Below are positions 47,415 through 58,643 of a stretch of DNA of 64,000 bases, piece after piece; positions within the stretch are counted from its first letter, which is position 1; each line of letters begins with the position of its first letter. The DNA lies in contig NC_052619.1 of the NCBI RefSeq assembly GCF_016545825.1, positions 37,477,682 through 37,541,681 of the forward strand, in the 5' to 3' direction. This stretch comes from Eucalyptus grandis (lineage: Eukaryota > Streptophyta > Magnoliopsida > Myrtales > Myrtaceae). The position numbers were made by a program, and so were the translations under genes. The notes below the pieces were generated by a model. The model was given only the letters and a program-made list of their open reading frames with translations. It ran no database searches and was not told where the DNA came from.

Positions 47415-48284
47415 TCCATAAAACGGGATAAGTACACTAATGGTGTCATAAGTTGTGTACGGCGCTCACTTTGGTGCCAAAAGTTTCCGTCGGATCACTT
47501 AAGTGCCAAATCGGAGGAAAAACGCTCACTTTGGTGCCACCGGCGAAAGATTCCGGCCAAAATGATTTTTTTTTTTAAAAAAAAATCGATAAGCCTTTAA
47601 ATGACGTCGTTTTCGGTCCTCCTTAAGAAAACGACATCGTTTTGCCGTCCTACGTGGATGGCTTCATGGAAACGACGCCGTTTAGCTCATATGGGGAAAA
47701 TTAGGGTTTCCGCCGCTCGGCCACCGTTGTTCGCCCGCCGTCGCTCGGCCACCGTCGCTGCTCGGCCACCGTCGCTCAGCCACCATTGTAGTTGCTCGAC
47801 CAGGTGAGCGAGGAGAGACTGAGATTGTTGCAGGAAAAATCGAAGGCGAGGGCGGAGGAGGAGGAGGAAGAAGATGGGTCAAAGGGGCTGCTGCCAGTGC
47901 GTTGCTGGTGTGCTGCCGGTGTTGTTGCTGGTGCCGTGCCAGTGCCGTTGCTGGTGTGGGTCTTCGAGGAAGAAGAAGACACAAAGACGAGCTTCCCTCT
48001 CTCTCAATTTGGGGATTAGGGTTTCAAAGTTGGGGGAAAGATGCCAAACGGCGTCGTTTTGGTGTTTGGATGCTGACTCAACTCTCCAACGAGCCATGTC
48101 GGCGTCAAAAATTAATAAAAAAAAGGCCACGTCGGATTTCCGGCCAATTTCGTCGGAGTTGGCACCAAAGTGAGCATTTTTCAAATTTTTTGGCACTTAA
48201 GTGATCCGACGGAAACTTTTGGCACCAAAGTGAGCGCCGTACACAACTTATGGCACCGTTAGTGTACTTATCCCTCCATAAAAC
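47415..48284. mobile_element. Mutator-like MITE with 10-bp target duplication
   Basis: The element 47425-48274 (850 bp) is flanked by tccataaaac on both sides (47415-47424 and 48275-48284). Its ends are inverted repeats of about 90 bp beginning gggataagtacactaa, with 'ggcaccaaagtgagc' phrases inside. Long TIRs with a 9-10 bp duplication are the Mutator pattern. The core is GC-rich with Ala/Pro/Ser open frames that I take as composition effects, and there is no transposase. Confidence 0.88.
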
Positions 48285-48349
48285 TAGTATCATAGGGCAA
48301 TTAATTATTGCAAGAATCCAAATTATAGTCATGGCAAGGAGCAAAAGTA

Positions 48350-48599
48350 AATCACATTAGACATCCATTCAGTCACTTCTTTAACCCCACGATGCTGAGA
48401 CAAAGTGACAACATATATCTCCATTATGTTGCAGGTGCTAAGGACAGCTGCTTCTTCTATATGATTCAAACTACAGAGTTCTCCAATGGCTCAAGGTCAT
48501 TTTGCCTTAGGAATGGCAAGTTTCTCACGCATCTCCACAGGAGTTGTGTGCATGCTAAGCCCAATAACCACAATGCTGCTCCTTTCTTTTGTATATACC
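48350..48599 (-). pseudogene. Glutamyl-tRNA reductase (HEMA) exon fragment
   Basis: A single minus-strand frame reads [25 protein letters not shown], then two in-frame TGA codons, then [20 protein letters not shown] and [23 protein letters not shown]. This is the conserved N-terminal catalytic region of plant glutamyl-tRNA reductase, the first committed enzyme of tetrapyrrole synthesis in plastids. The catalytic Cys in STCN is kept, but the following Arg is Ile. The two stops sit where Trp (TGG) and Arg (CGA) are expected. It begins right after a good acceptor (ttggtcag) and ends about where an exon would, so it looks like one captured exon. No other HEMA exon is visible. Confidence 0.85.
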
Positions 48600-49177
48600 C
48601 TGACCAAAACAATTGAAATAAAATTAGTGATCTCAACTTAGGAATCTGATGTCACAATATATACTTTCGCTTCTGTGTTTTCTATTTGCATCATTGCTTG
48701 ACAAGGAAGAAAGTCACTCTTTATGAACATGCATGACTGTTTTAAGCTCAACATATCTAAGAAGAGAGGGGAATAAAACCAAAGGTAGAAAATGAAGAAA
48801 GTCACTCTCTATGAATCATTACGGTTTTAACCCAATTTGGACATCGAAACATCTTCAGTTAGCAATCCTACACTACCACCTAACTCTAAACCTCTTGCTT
48901 GGCCTTGTATACATTTCTATCTAAAACCAAAGGTAGAAAATGGTCCAGACATACACTCTCTCCCTTACGCTACTTCGAGCTTAAAGATGACATTCAATCA
49001 TCAAGAGAAATTGCTATTGAATTCAGGTCCATGGTCGTAGATGACAACTCTGCATTAGATTCATAATGAAAATGAGAATTGAAATATCAATTGTAATATT
49101 GAAAGATATAAATATTCCATGGTTATTTTTTCTCACCTGACTCGAAATTTTCAAGTTCTTCTAAATTCTCCTCGATC
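48600..49177. other. hAT interior between HEMA fragment and transposase, no gene supported
   Basis: It contains an imperfect repetition of 'aaaaccaaaggtagaaaatg' (about 48776 and 48924) and 'gaagaaagtcactct'. No coding sequence is recognised. Confidence 0.5.
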
Positions 49178-51100
49178 TACTGTGAAAGTGGTGCGGATCG
49201 TAGCCAATCTTGAGTACATATAAGAGCCTCTACCATCATTGGGGTCAATGAGCTACGAAATACATCAAGTACTCGACCTCCGGTGCTGAATGTAGACTCT
49301 GATGCTATAGTGGAGATGGGCACGGCCAAAATATCTCGAGCAATGGAAGATAAAATAGGATATTTGGAAGAATTGACTTTTCATCAATTTAATATATCAA
49401 AGGTAGAGTTATACTGTTCACATCCTTCTTCCAAATACTTATCCAATTCAGATTTTTCTTCCACATATTCTTGTCTCGTTTGGCTAAGATACATCTCAGT
49501 CATAATGTCCGCACCAACCACAGGAGACATTGAAACGTTCACTGTCCTTGTCCCCTTTAATCTCATGCTGCTTTGGGGGTATGTGCCGGTACGATATTGC
49601 TCAAACAATAATGTCAGAGATTTTGTCACTCTATCTCGCAAAGTTTCTGCCCGATTGCCTTCATACACTTGATTAATCATTCATTTCACATACTCCATCT
49701 TATGTCGAGGGTCAAGTATACATGCAATGAACCATGTGAGATTGATGTTGTTCACATTGCCAAAATACTTATTGAACTTGATGTTCATTCTCTTGGCTGT
49801 TTCTGGCAAACTCCTATCCTCATCTCCATAATATTTATCAATCATCATATAAATCCCATAGACATCTTTTGCCATATCATTGCAAGTGATGTAAGAAGAG
49901 CCGATACTTTTAAAGTCGCATCATAGAACAACTTCAAGAAAGGAAGAAATCGACGGGCATAATCCCAATCATCATCAGTAGGCAACCCTCTCACATTTGA
50001 AAGCTCTTCAGCAAATCTTCTATCCTGAATATCTAATGAGATAAAAGCATTTTGAAAATTTAAGGCCACTTCCAACATCAGGTATGTTGAATTCCACCGA
50101 GTCTCCACATCCAAACATATAAGATTATTTGAATCAATATTTTCCAGTAGAATGCACTCCTTAAACTGTTGCAATCTCGAAGGAGAAGATCTCACATAAC
50201 GTACAGCTGAGCATATTCTAACAATGGAATCGTCTATATCTTTCAAACCTTCTCTCATAATCAAACTGAAAGTATGAGCATAACATCTCACATGGAGTAA
50301 CTCACCTGATAATATCAGAGCATTCCAGGAGTTAAGTCTTTTCTTCAAGTATTGAACTCCCAAGTCATTGGAGCTAGCATTATCAACAGTGATAGAAAAA
50401 ATGCCTTTGATCCCCCAACTAGTTAAGCATTTCTCAACTCATTTCCCTATAGTCTCAGCCGAATGTCCTAGGATTTGACAAAAATTCAAAATTTTCTTTT
50501 GCAACTTCCAATCAGCTTCTACAAAGTGAGCAGTAAGACCCATGTAACTTAGATTTTGACATGAAGTCCACGTGTCAGTCGTAAGACAAACCCTTGGAGA
50601 AGTATCGGAAAAATATTTTTCAATTTGCTTTTTTCCTCCAGGTATAACTTATAATAGTCCTCCCTTAATGTGTTTCTTGAAGGGATTAAAAACTTTGGCT
50701 AGATTCTATTCATGAATTTCCGAAATGCCTCAAGTTCCACAAACTTGAAAGGTAGTTCACCAATAATAAACATTGCTGCTAGATCTTTTCGACTAGCATC
50801 TTGATCAAATTTCCAAGGACCAGCTGAAATAGAACTACCAACCCCAATAGATTCATTCGAGGCACTTCTTTGCCTTTTCTCCACATTCACATATGGATAA
50901 TTCTTACATCTACCTAAATGATTATGCATCCCACTAGTCCCTTGAGTAGTAGAACAACCAATAATAGCCCCACAATATAGACATTCGGCTTTATCTTGGC
51001 TATTTTCTATCCTTTTTAAAGTGTTCCCATACAACAGATCTCAGCTTCTTTCTATTTGTCCCGCTAGATTAACTTATTAAAGATTTGATCATTGTATATT
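49178..51100 (-). pseudogene. hAT-family transposase (BED finger, RNase H-like, dimerisation domain), broken
   Basis: The N-terminus has a BED zinc finger, KLRSVVWEHFKK then, after a frameshift, KAECLYCGAIIGCSTTQGTS and MHNHLGRCKNYP (Cys, Cys, His, Cys). The middle part (50363-49845) has LLHVRCYAHTFSLIMREGL and DVETRWNSTYLMLEVAL, typical of the hAT catalytic fold. A segment reading ACILDPRHKMEYVK follows near 49700. The C-terminal dimerisation region (ILSSIARDILAVPISTIASE, STFSTGGRVLDVFRSSLTP) is intact to TAG at 49178. Several frame changes and stops, notably around 50370-50700, inactivate it. It belongs to the Ac/RICESLEEPER-like group. Confidence 0.92.
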
Positions 51101-51901
51101 TGGCTTTGCAAATGATGTTATTGCCTTGACAGGGAGATCTACAAATAAATATAAGACATTGAGCAACCATGTTCGAGAAGTAACATACCAAAACAAATAA
51201 GAAATACATAAAAAAGGTAGGACAAATAACCTTATAAAAGCATAAGAGATTGAAAAAACTCAGATTTCTCCACTTTTATTTGCATACCACTAAAGCATCA
51301 TTCTAGGCCCACAACAAGAAGAAAGAATCAAATACAATAAAGAGTAAACTTGATCTTACTTGCAAGAGTCAATTCATGGACAGCATTGGGTGTTTCCTCA
51401 AATAGCGGAGGAAGACTTTTGAACTCTGTCAAAGCAAAACCTGTACAGTGAATATTTCTCTTCTTATTGCGTACATACAATGACAGATACATGTATAAAA
51501 AAGACATCACAGTTTAAAGTAGGGGCCTCAGTCAATACTCTTCTCTACACAGTAAATATGGCAAGCAAACTCTCCATACAGTAACATTGTACAAAGCTAC
51601 ATTGAATTGATTATCTAGCCCTCCTCTTTGTTTAAATAGTGGATGTATTGATATGTAATGACACCGATAGGTAAAGGTGATCCTGACCATTCAGAATGTG
51701 GCAATTTATATTACACCTAAGCTACTATGCTTGCAAGAAGAAGACACCCATGACAGTAAATCTCCTCATATTCTCTAAATTACTTGGACACTCCCTCATG
51801 GTACTTCACCACTGAGAAAACAAAGCAATATGTGAAGCAAATTTAGTTTTTTGGAACAGTATTGCTTGACATATTCAAGCAAGCAGTAGAAACCAACATA
51901 C
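51101..51901. other. hAT interior with one exon-like tract (51360-51440, minus)
   Basis: An 81-bp minus-strand stretch lies between a 'gtacag' acceptor and a 'caa|gtaaga' donor. It reads FALTEFKSLPPLFEETPN... with no stop. I do not recognise the family. The remainder shows no coding and none of the expected later methyltransferase exons. Confidence 0.35.
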
Positions 51902-52463
51902 CCGTTCCAGCACCAAGCTCCAATGCAACAACTCTGTCAAACTCAGAAGAAGTGGACATGGTATGCAACACGAAATCAGATAATGCTAGTTCAGCTTTCC
52001 AAACCTGAACAAATGGGGGGAAAAAAAGTCATCTAATGTCAAGCAGTTCACAGCATATCGAAAGAGAAGATCATGAATGTAACTAATACCTGCAACCCGA
52101 CATTCGGGATAGAAGAAGTGATGTTATGCTGTATGATCACACTAAAACAATGCGAAGATGGTTCTGCACGTCGGAAAATGTCCAATCATCATCGCCATTT
52201 TGTAGGAAAAAGAGGATGCAAAAGCAAACCATGTGAGCATTGTGTGGTTAAGCAATGGGCAACCCGAGACCAGAATCGATTTCGTAACTCTCAATCGAAT
52301 GAATTCTCACGACAGACTAGTCAGGATTGCTGGCGAATTCAAAGCTAATTGAAATGCATGTACAGTTTAGAAATGGGTGTAGAAGGAGATAAGAAAAGAT
52401 ACTCACGGTCTCGCCTTGTTAAAACGAGGTCACCATCCTGGTCGAGCACAATTCCTCGGCGCT
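51902..52463 (-). pseudogene. METTL22-like protein methyltransferase, three exons of a truncated gene
   Basis: Exons at 52463-52407, 52163-52090 and 52004-51902 have consensus GT-AG borders and compatible phases. Joined in order, they read LDQDGDLVLTRRD, then [18 protein letters not shown], then VWKAELALSDFVLHTM and VVALELGAGTG. The last is motif I of the class I SAM-binding fold. This order matches plant METTL22-like lysine methyltransferases (methyltransferase family 16). After motif I no further catalytic exon follows; the hAT transposase begins instead. The piece is therefore 5' truncated or undetermined on one side and 3' truncated on the other, and cannot make an active enzyme. Splicing and reading frame remain intact. 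Confidence 0.75.
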
Positions 52464-53639
52464 CTACAAAAATCCCCAAGCAATTAAACTATGGTTCTCA
52501 CCTACCTATTGAACAAGCTCACCAAAACAGAATGGCTCAAAAATAGCAAGTGCAGCTCTCTCTATTCTCAGCTTAGAGATCGAGTAATTTAGACAAACTT
52601 TATCAGCATTAGGAAAGCCTACCTTCGTGTTGGACAGCTCAGGTTTGTGGGTCGACTCAAGTCAAAGAAACAAAACGTCGAAGTGATTCCAGATCTAGTA
52701 ACCGAAACCAGAACCCATGAAGTTGTTCAAGTGCATAAACAGGAAGGATTCCTGCAGAGCACCAGAGGAAAATAAATTCACGCTTGAAATGGATTATAGC
52801 CCACGGGAAAAAAAAGAATTATAATTGCAAGCCTTTTAATCTGAAGTAACAGAAGTTAGAACCAAGTTATTGTTTATGTAGAAGTGATTCTAGGAGCCAA
52901 TTTTCCAATCCAACCCCAGCTTAAACAAAAGAAAAATCAAATCTTGATGAATAAAGTGCATTAGTTTACCACGAACAACCAATGCTAAAGAACGAATTAC
53001 GAAGCAATAGCTTTGTCTGAGGAACAAAACTCATCCCTACCAACTACAGGCAGAATCATTAATTTGCATCTAGGCAAAAGTTCAACCGCAATAAACCGGT
53101 ACTCTTTATTCGTATCTACTCTGATAAATGAAATAACCGACTAGTGACATTGATCTGTGATCTCTACTCTTAATGACACCAAAAAGGGGATCAAGAAACA
53201 TGGGTTTTGCCTTTACTGACGCCCATAACTCGCAGACAACCAAAAACAATGAAAAAATAAAAAGAAACGTCGGCAATGAAAGACGAACAATGTTTGAAGA
53301 CAAACCTGAAATCGAGCGATGCCATCAGCAGCAATGACGTAGTAGAGCGGCATCGTGAGGACAAAAGGGTCAGTCTCCGAATCGCTGTTGCTCAACCCAA
53401 GACAAAGACACACGGCTCCACAAGTCGCTGCTGCCGACGAAGAAGAAGAAGAAGAGAAAAGGGCGTGGCGGAACAATCGGTCCCTCAATTGGTCGCCGTC
53501 CTTGTCGCCGTTGCCGTTGCCGCTGTCCTTGCCACCATCGCCGTCCTTGTCGCCGTTGCAGTCACAGTCGCTGTCGTCGTCGCCGTCGCACCTTCAAGAA
53601 GAGAGGAGACGGGAGAGAATAAGAAATAGGGTTGGCCTT
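52464..53639 (-). other. Upstream part of the captured gene; possible first exon near 53294-53600
   Basis: A minus-strand frame near 53488-53300 is rich in Ser and reads LGLSNSDSETDPFVL then MPLYYVIAADGIARFQ, ending at a 'ttcag|gtttgt' donor-like border. It could be a first exon of the captured transcript or of another gene; I could not match it. A (GTCGCC)n-like repeat at 53500-53590 gives long Val/Ala and Leu/Ser frames on the plus strand. Confidence 0.35.
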
Positions 53640-53794
53640 TGCCGGTTTGGTTCATGGTTCTACTTTTTGGTTTATTGGTTTGGTTCGGTTCGGTTAACCG
53701 ATAAAAACCGAACCAAACCGAAAAATTTCGGTTTTAATAAAAATCAAACCGAAAAATCGAATTTTTCGATTCGGTTCGGTTACTGACACCCCTA
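53640..53794. repeat. Right terminus and subterminal 'cggttcggtt' repeats of the hAT candidate
   Basis: 'ggttcggttcggtt' and its complement 'aaccgaaccaaaccg' alternate up to the terminal ...gacaccccta. It mirrors 46423-46605. Confidence 0.65.
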
Positions 53795-54765
53795 GTATAT
53801 TATTGTAGCATAACCAAGCTGCAATGAAACAAAAAAAGAACGAAGCTGAAAAGAAAAGAAGAAGTGGTTGGTTCCCGATGGAACCTGAAACTGGCAGGTT
53901 CAGTTTCAGAGTCGGTTCTAGGGTTCATAGGGTCGGTTCCTAGTTCCAAAAAAGTGGGAACGGGTCCCGACAGGGTAGGTCCAGGTTCCAGACTTGGAAC
54001 CGATCGTCCTAGCCATTTGTTGTTAAAATTGAGAATGAACCTGAGTTTGATCAGAGGTGAACTCGGTGCGGAAGCGGAGTTTAGATTTTGAGTGTTATTT
54101 ATTGCTCTGAAATATAATACGAGTAAAATGTGTGTGCAACTTGTTATGCCAGCAGTGTTTATTACATGAGTTCGCCTTTGCTTTCTCAACTTGCTCTATT
54201 AACATAGTTAAGCATTTCATCTTGGGCCATTGATTTTAATTTTATGATTTGATCTTTCTACTTCACAGGATGGTGCAGCAAAAAAGAAAGAGAAGAGAAA
54301 GGAGAAGAAAATGCGGAAGAGGAGGAAGGGAAAACAGGCGGAGCTGAGCAAAATGTCAACAAAATCTCAAATAATCTCTTAGAAGTGGCTAAATTATACG
54401 GAAATATTATGAAGGATTTTTTCGGTGTTGATATAGATATCCAATTAACATCACCTTTGGCCACCAACAACTCTGACAAAGGATTTACATCATTGTTTGC
54501 CTATTTACTTTGACACCATTTCTGTTTGAGTGCTTGTAACACATTCTTCTCAATGTCACTTTGCTTAACATAAGTTGAGGAAAATTACTCTATAATATTT
54601 TCATCCAATTTGGCCATGTGAAGCATTTTGGGATTTTGTTGAGCATATTGCTCTTCCTAGGGACATTTTCTCAGCTTTGGCCTCTTTTTTTCTTTCTCCT
54701 CCTCCTTTTCTTCTCCTTTGCCTTTCTCTACACGGTCAGGCAGTCTGTCTCTCAGCTTTTGCATT

Positions 54766-55379
54766 GGTGGGGTAGAATTTGCTGAAACGTAATCTCAACT
54801 CGGTTGTGGGACAACATTTCAGGCCCATAGATGAGCCTGAGGAGGAGGAGCCTGAAGATGACGATCAGCGGGGAAAAGATGAAGAGCTCGAAGGAAATGA
54901 TTAAGAACAAACGGATCCATACATGATTGTAAAACATCGAGATCAATAAATACAGCGGAATTAAAGCATACTTGTTTGAGCCATTGCTTCACTTGCAGAA
55001 AAGTAGATCACTCTGATAATCAAGGATCTATCGGAATACCATATCTTCCTCTTTATGACCTATTTCGATATAGCAGCTTTTAATGGGATTAAAGCAACTA
55101 ATAGGTATAATCTACCCTTTTATAGGCTAGAGAGGAGACCTAGCAAACCCTAATCAATAGCGTGTCAACTGGGCCCTTCCCATTACGAGCTTCAGTCAAA
55201 CACAATTGCCTATACTTTGCTGCTCAACTAGGCCCGTTAACAATAGATGCCAATACCCAATTCAATCAGATCACTTTAGGGTATAACAAATATTGGAAAA
55301 TGATCTTAGTGAAGATGAGTCAAAAGAGGATCGGGATGATCCCATCTCTTTTGTGAACCCTATGTATATGTGTAAATAG
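54766..55379. other. Spacer between copies C and B, with a short acidic frame
   Basis: A plus-strand frame ending at about 54903 reads LLKRNLNSVVGQHF, then PIDEPEEEEPEDDD, then KDEELEGND before TAA. It has the look of an acidic C-terminus but is too short to assign. The rest shows no gene. Confidence 0.35.
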
Positions 55380-58300
55380 AGTGAGACTTTGAAGTTTGTG
55401 AATCAAATTTAACGGAAACTAATGGATGGTATATTTGACACAAATATACTAGTTTAAAGTTCTTTGTGATTAAAAAATTAGTTCGAGGTAAATTCGTTAT
55501 GGATATACTAGTTTAGGACTTTTTGTGGTTAAAATTAATTTGGGTAAATTTATCGCAATAGTACTAAATTGGGGGTTTTTGTGGTATTAAACCTTAATTT
55601 TATGGCACTTCAATCCGCTCCAAATTTTTAATCATTTTATAATGTTTTTACAGTTTTTTAGAAAATGGACATCACGCGGCTAAACATGAAAGCTTGATAA
55701 AGAGTGAAGTATTGCTGTCAGCAGGATGAGCAAAAGACATGTATGAATCAGGAATCGCTTGGACTGTGCCGGACCAGTTCTCGGTTGCTGAAAACTTGAA
55801 TCAATGGATACAGGTCCGGTTTTTTTTATGTTAGGTGTGGAATTACCTATTAAATTTTTTTGTCATAAAGAAAACCCGAAGTCAGACTCCAGACTTCTCT
55901 CTCTCTCTAACTCACGATCCCTCTCTCTCTCAACTCGCTCAACTCACGACCTCGAGGGTCGTCGCTGAGTTACGCTTACTCTCGGCCTCGACGGTTTTTG
56001 AGGCACCAATTTGCCTCTCGCCTCTTGCCGCCCATTTACCTTAATTTTTCCCTTTGTTTCGTCTGGTTTGGTTTTGACATGGTGCGTCTCGATGTCTTTT
56101 ACATGGTTGCTATCTGTTTATGGTTTTCTTGTCTCCATTTTTTTGAGTCGTGGATGGATTCGCGAGGAAGATGGGATGGTCAATGGGTAATTGGCTCTTG
56201 AGTCTTGGATTCGCAATCCACCTGAGCTCAGGACTTGATGTGATTTTTCCACAATTTTACCTGTGGACATGTTCTGCTTAGCTAAAGAATGATCAGCTGG
56301 TGTTTTTTCTGCCTTTCTATATTCTAATGTCGTTTGGTCAAGGGAGGTCAAGTGGAAATTCTTTTATTACAAGTGGCGAAAGTCATTTTGGTGAAGTGCT
56401 GTTTCAGGTTACTGGTAGTCGTGATCTTTTACGAAGCTTTCTTTGGATTTTTGCCTGCAAGTGTCTATGTTTGTCTGACGATCAGGGAAGTCATGTGTCC
56501 ATGGATTCTGAATTGTTGTAGGACAGGCAGGTAACTAACTTCATGGGATTGATGTGGTTTGCTGCATATTGTAGCATAACCTAGCTGCAATGGAACAAAA
56601 AAAGAATGAAACTGAAAAGAAAAGAAGATGTGGCTGTTTCACGGTGGAACCTGAAACAAGCTTCAAACTGGCAGGTTCGGTTTCAAAGTCTGTTCTAGGG
56701 TCCACAGGGGTTGGTTCCCGGTTTCAAAAATTGGGAACAAGTCCTGATAGGGTAGGTTCTAGGTTTCAGACTTGGAACTGATTTGCTGTTAAAATTGAGA
56801 ATGAACCTGAGTTTGATCAGGAGGTGAACTCAATGAGTGGAAGCTAGGTTTAGATTTTGAATATTATTTCTTTCTCTGAAATAAAATCTAATACAGCTAA
56901 AATGCCTGTGCAACTTGTTCTGCCACCATTGTTTATTACATGAGTTCGCCTATGCTTTCTCAACTTGCTCTATTAACATAGTTAAGCATTTCGTTTTGGG
57001 CCCTTGATTTTAACTTTATGATTTGATCGTTCTACTTCATAGGATGGTGCGGCAAAAGAGAAAGAGAAGACAAAGGAGAAGAAAATGCGGAAGAGGAGGG
57101 AGGAAAAAGAGGTAGAATTATGATCGAGGAAGATCACTATGTAAAAAAGTGAAAACTTTACCAAAAAAAAGAGAGAGGTAGAATTGAGCAAAATGTCAAC
57201 AAAATCCCAAATAATGTTGCATAAAAGCTGAATTACACGGAAATATTATGAAGGATTTTTTCGGTGTTGATATAAAAATCCAATTAACATCACCTTCGGC
57301 CACCAACAACTCTGACAAAGGATTAACATCATTGAATGCCTATATACTTTGACATCATTTCTGTTTGAGTGCTCATAACACATTCTTCTCAATGTCACTT
57401 TGCTTGACACGGGTTGAGGAAAATTACTCTATAATATTTTCATCCAATTTCGCCATGTGAAGCATTTTGGGATTTTGTCGAGCATATTGCTCTTCCTAGG
57501 GACATTTTTCTCAGCTTTGGCCTCTTTTTTGTTTCTCCTCCTCCTTTTCTTCTCCTTTGCCTTTCTCTACATGGTCAAGCAGTTTGTCTCCTCAGCTTTT
57601 GCATGGTGCCTATGCAAATTCTGGATATATTGTTGAAGAGGGCTAGTGTTGAACCTGCTTGAAAGAAGCTATCTGAACGGACTCCTGGCAGAGATAATTC
57701 CATATAATGGCCAGCCATGTAAAGTAGACTTAATTGTGCTGAGGAAAGCAGGTAAAGAGTTGAGAATTGGTGAAAGGCAGTTGATGTTTCTTATCTAATC
57801 TAAGAACATTGCTTTAACTTGTCATCCACTTTTCTTGCAGTATTCAAAAGGCCCTTCGCTAATGATTTTTTACTGTTTTGGTTTGAGAAATTAGCTGGTG
57901 GGGTTTGGGGCCAAGTACGTTGTTCAATCTGACCTGCAGTCTCCTTCTTTCTTGCACTTTCTTTCACACCATCACAAGACTCTTTTCCGTGTACACGTGC
58001 GTGCATGTGTGCATGGTTGTTAGGATTGCAGTCCAGATTGTAGGATCACGATCATTTGATTCTACGACTCAAAAACTTTGAACAATTTGGATTCTAAGAA
58101 AAACGGTAGTCTGCAAGGGTCGTGATCTGTATCTTAGGATGGCGATCCCAACTACGATTCCACTATTCAAGCTTTAGAAGGCAATTCTGCATTTTTAGCT
58201 GGAGCAAATATGAAATCGGGCCTCTGTTCCCTAGCGCATGTGCCACTTTCTTCTTAATCATGTTCAGGGTCCATTTGGAAATTATAAGGCTTGGAGAATT

Positions 58301-58621
58301 AAGAAAAAAGGGATGAAGATGAATGAACAGTAGAAAGCGAAGAAGTGCAGAGACACCATCACTTCTTCTTCAGTCTTGAATAAATGATGAGATGGGCATC
58401 GACCACTGTTGGATTTCTTAACTGTCCCGTCGTTTGGAGATGAGAGAGACAAAGCTTCTGTCATTCTGCAACGAGATGAGAGAGACCTCTACATCCTTGA
58501 GAAATTGGCGCACGATTTGACTTGGCCTAGTATCATAATATCTTTGGATGTATACTGATTAGAACTGACCTTAAACTTTAAACAGTTGAAAAACCTAGAA
58601 TAGCCAGTGAAAGTGAGTTTG

Positions 58622-58643
58622 TGAGAGAGAGAGAGAGAGAGAG
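58622..58643. repeat. (AG)n microsatellite
   Basis: Eleven AG units lie within the segment specific to copy B. Confidence 0.9.

Larger units (their letters stand above)
46415..53805 (-). mobile_element. Candidate 7.4-kb hAT element carrying host gene fragments
   Basis: Copy B is continuous through 'catattgtagcataacc' (56565-56582). Copy C is interrupted exactly there by 46423-53794. The inserted block begins TAAGGTTGTAAACGG and, read inward from the other end, TAGGGGTGTCAGTAA. These resemble the TAGGG-TGT-AA ends of plant hAT elements. Flanks are gtatattg (46415-46422) and gtatatt[att]g (53795-53805), an 8-bp duplication with a 3-bp indel on one side. Both ends carry 'cggttcggtt' subterminal repeats. 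Inside lie a decayed hAT transposase, a METTL22-like gene piece, a HEMA exon and a Mutator-like MITE. The alternative is two separate small elements flanking unrelated DNA, but the empty site favours one insertion. Confidence 0.7.
44870..54765. repeat. Segmental duplication copy C (matches 55380-57600), split by insertions
   Basis: With the SINE (45448-45656) and the 46423-53794 insertion removed, 44870-54765 lines up with 55380-57600. Landmarks are 'catgaaagcttgataaagagtga', the (CT)n run before 'actcgctc', 'ggtaactaac..catgggattg', 'attgtagcataacc' and 'atttggccatgtgaagcattttggg'. Copy C ends at 54765 within 'cagcttttgcat', so the half with the DUF247 gene is missing here. Confidence 0.88.

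Noticed and set aside
49283..49672. 129-codon plus-strand frame
   Set aside because: It is antisense to the hAT dimerisation region, which is clearly coding on the minus strand.
53276..53786. Val/Ala-rich and Leu/Ser-rich plus-strand frames
   Set aside because: They derive from a GTCGCC-type short repeat and have no family signature.
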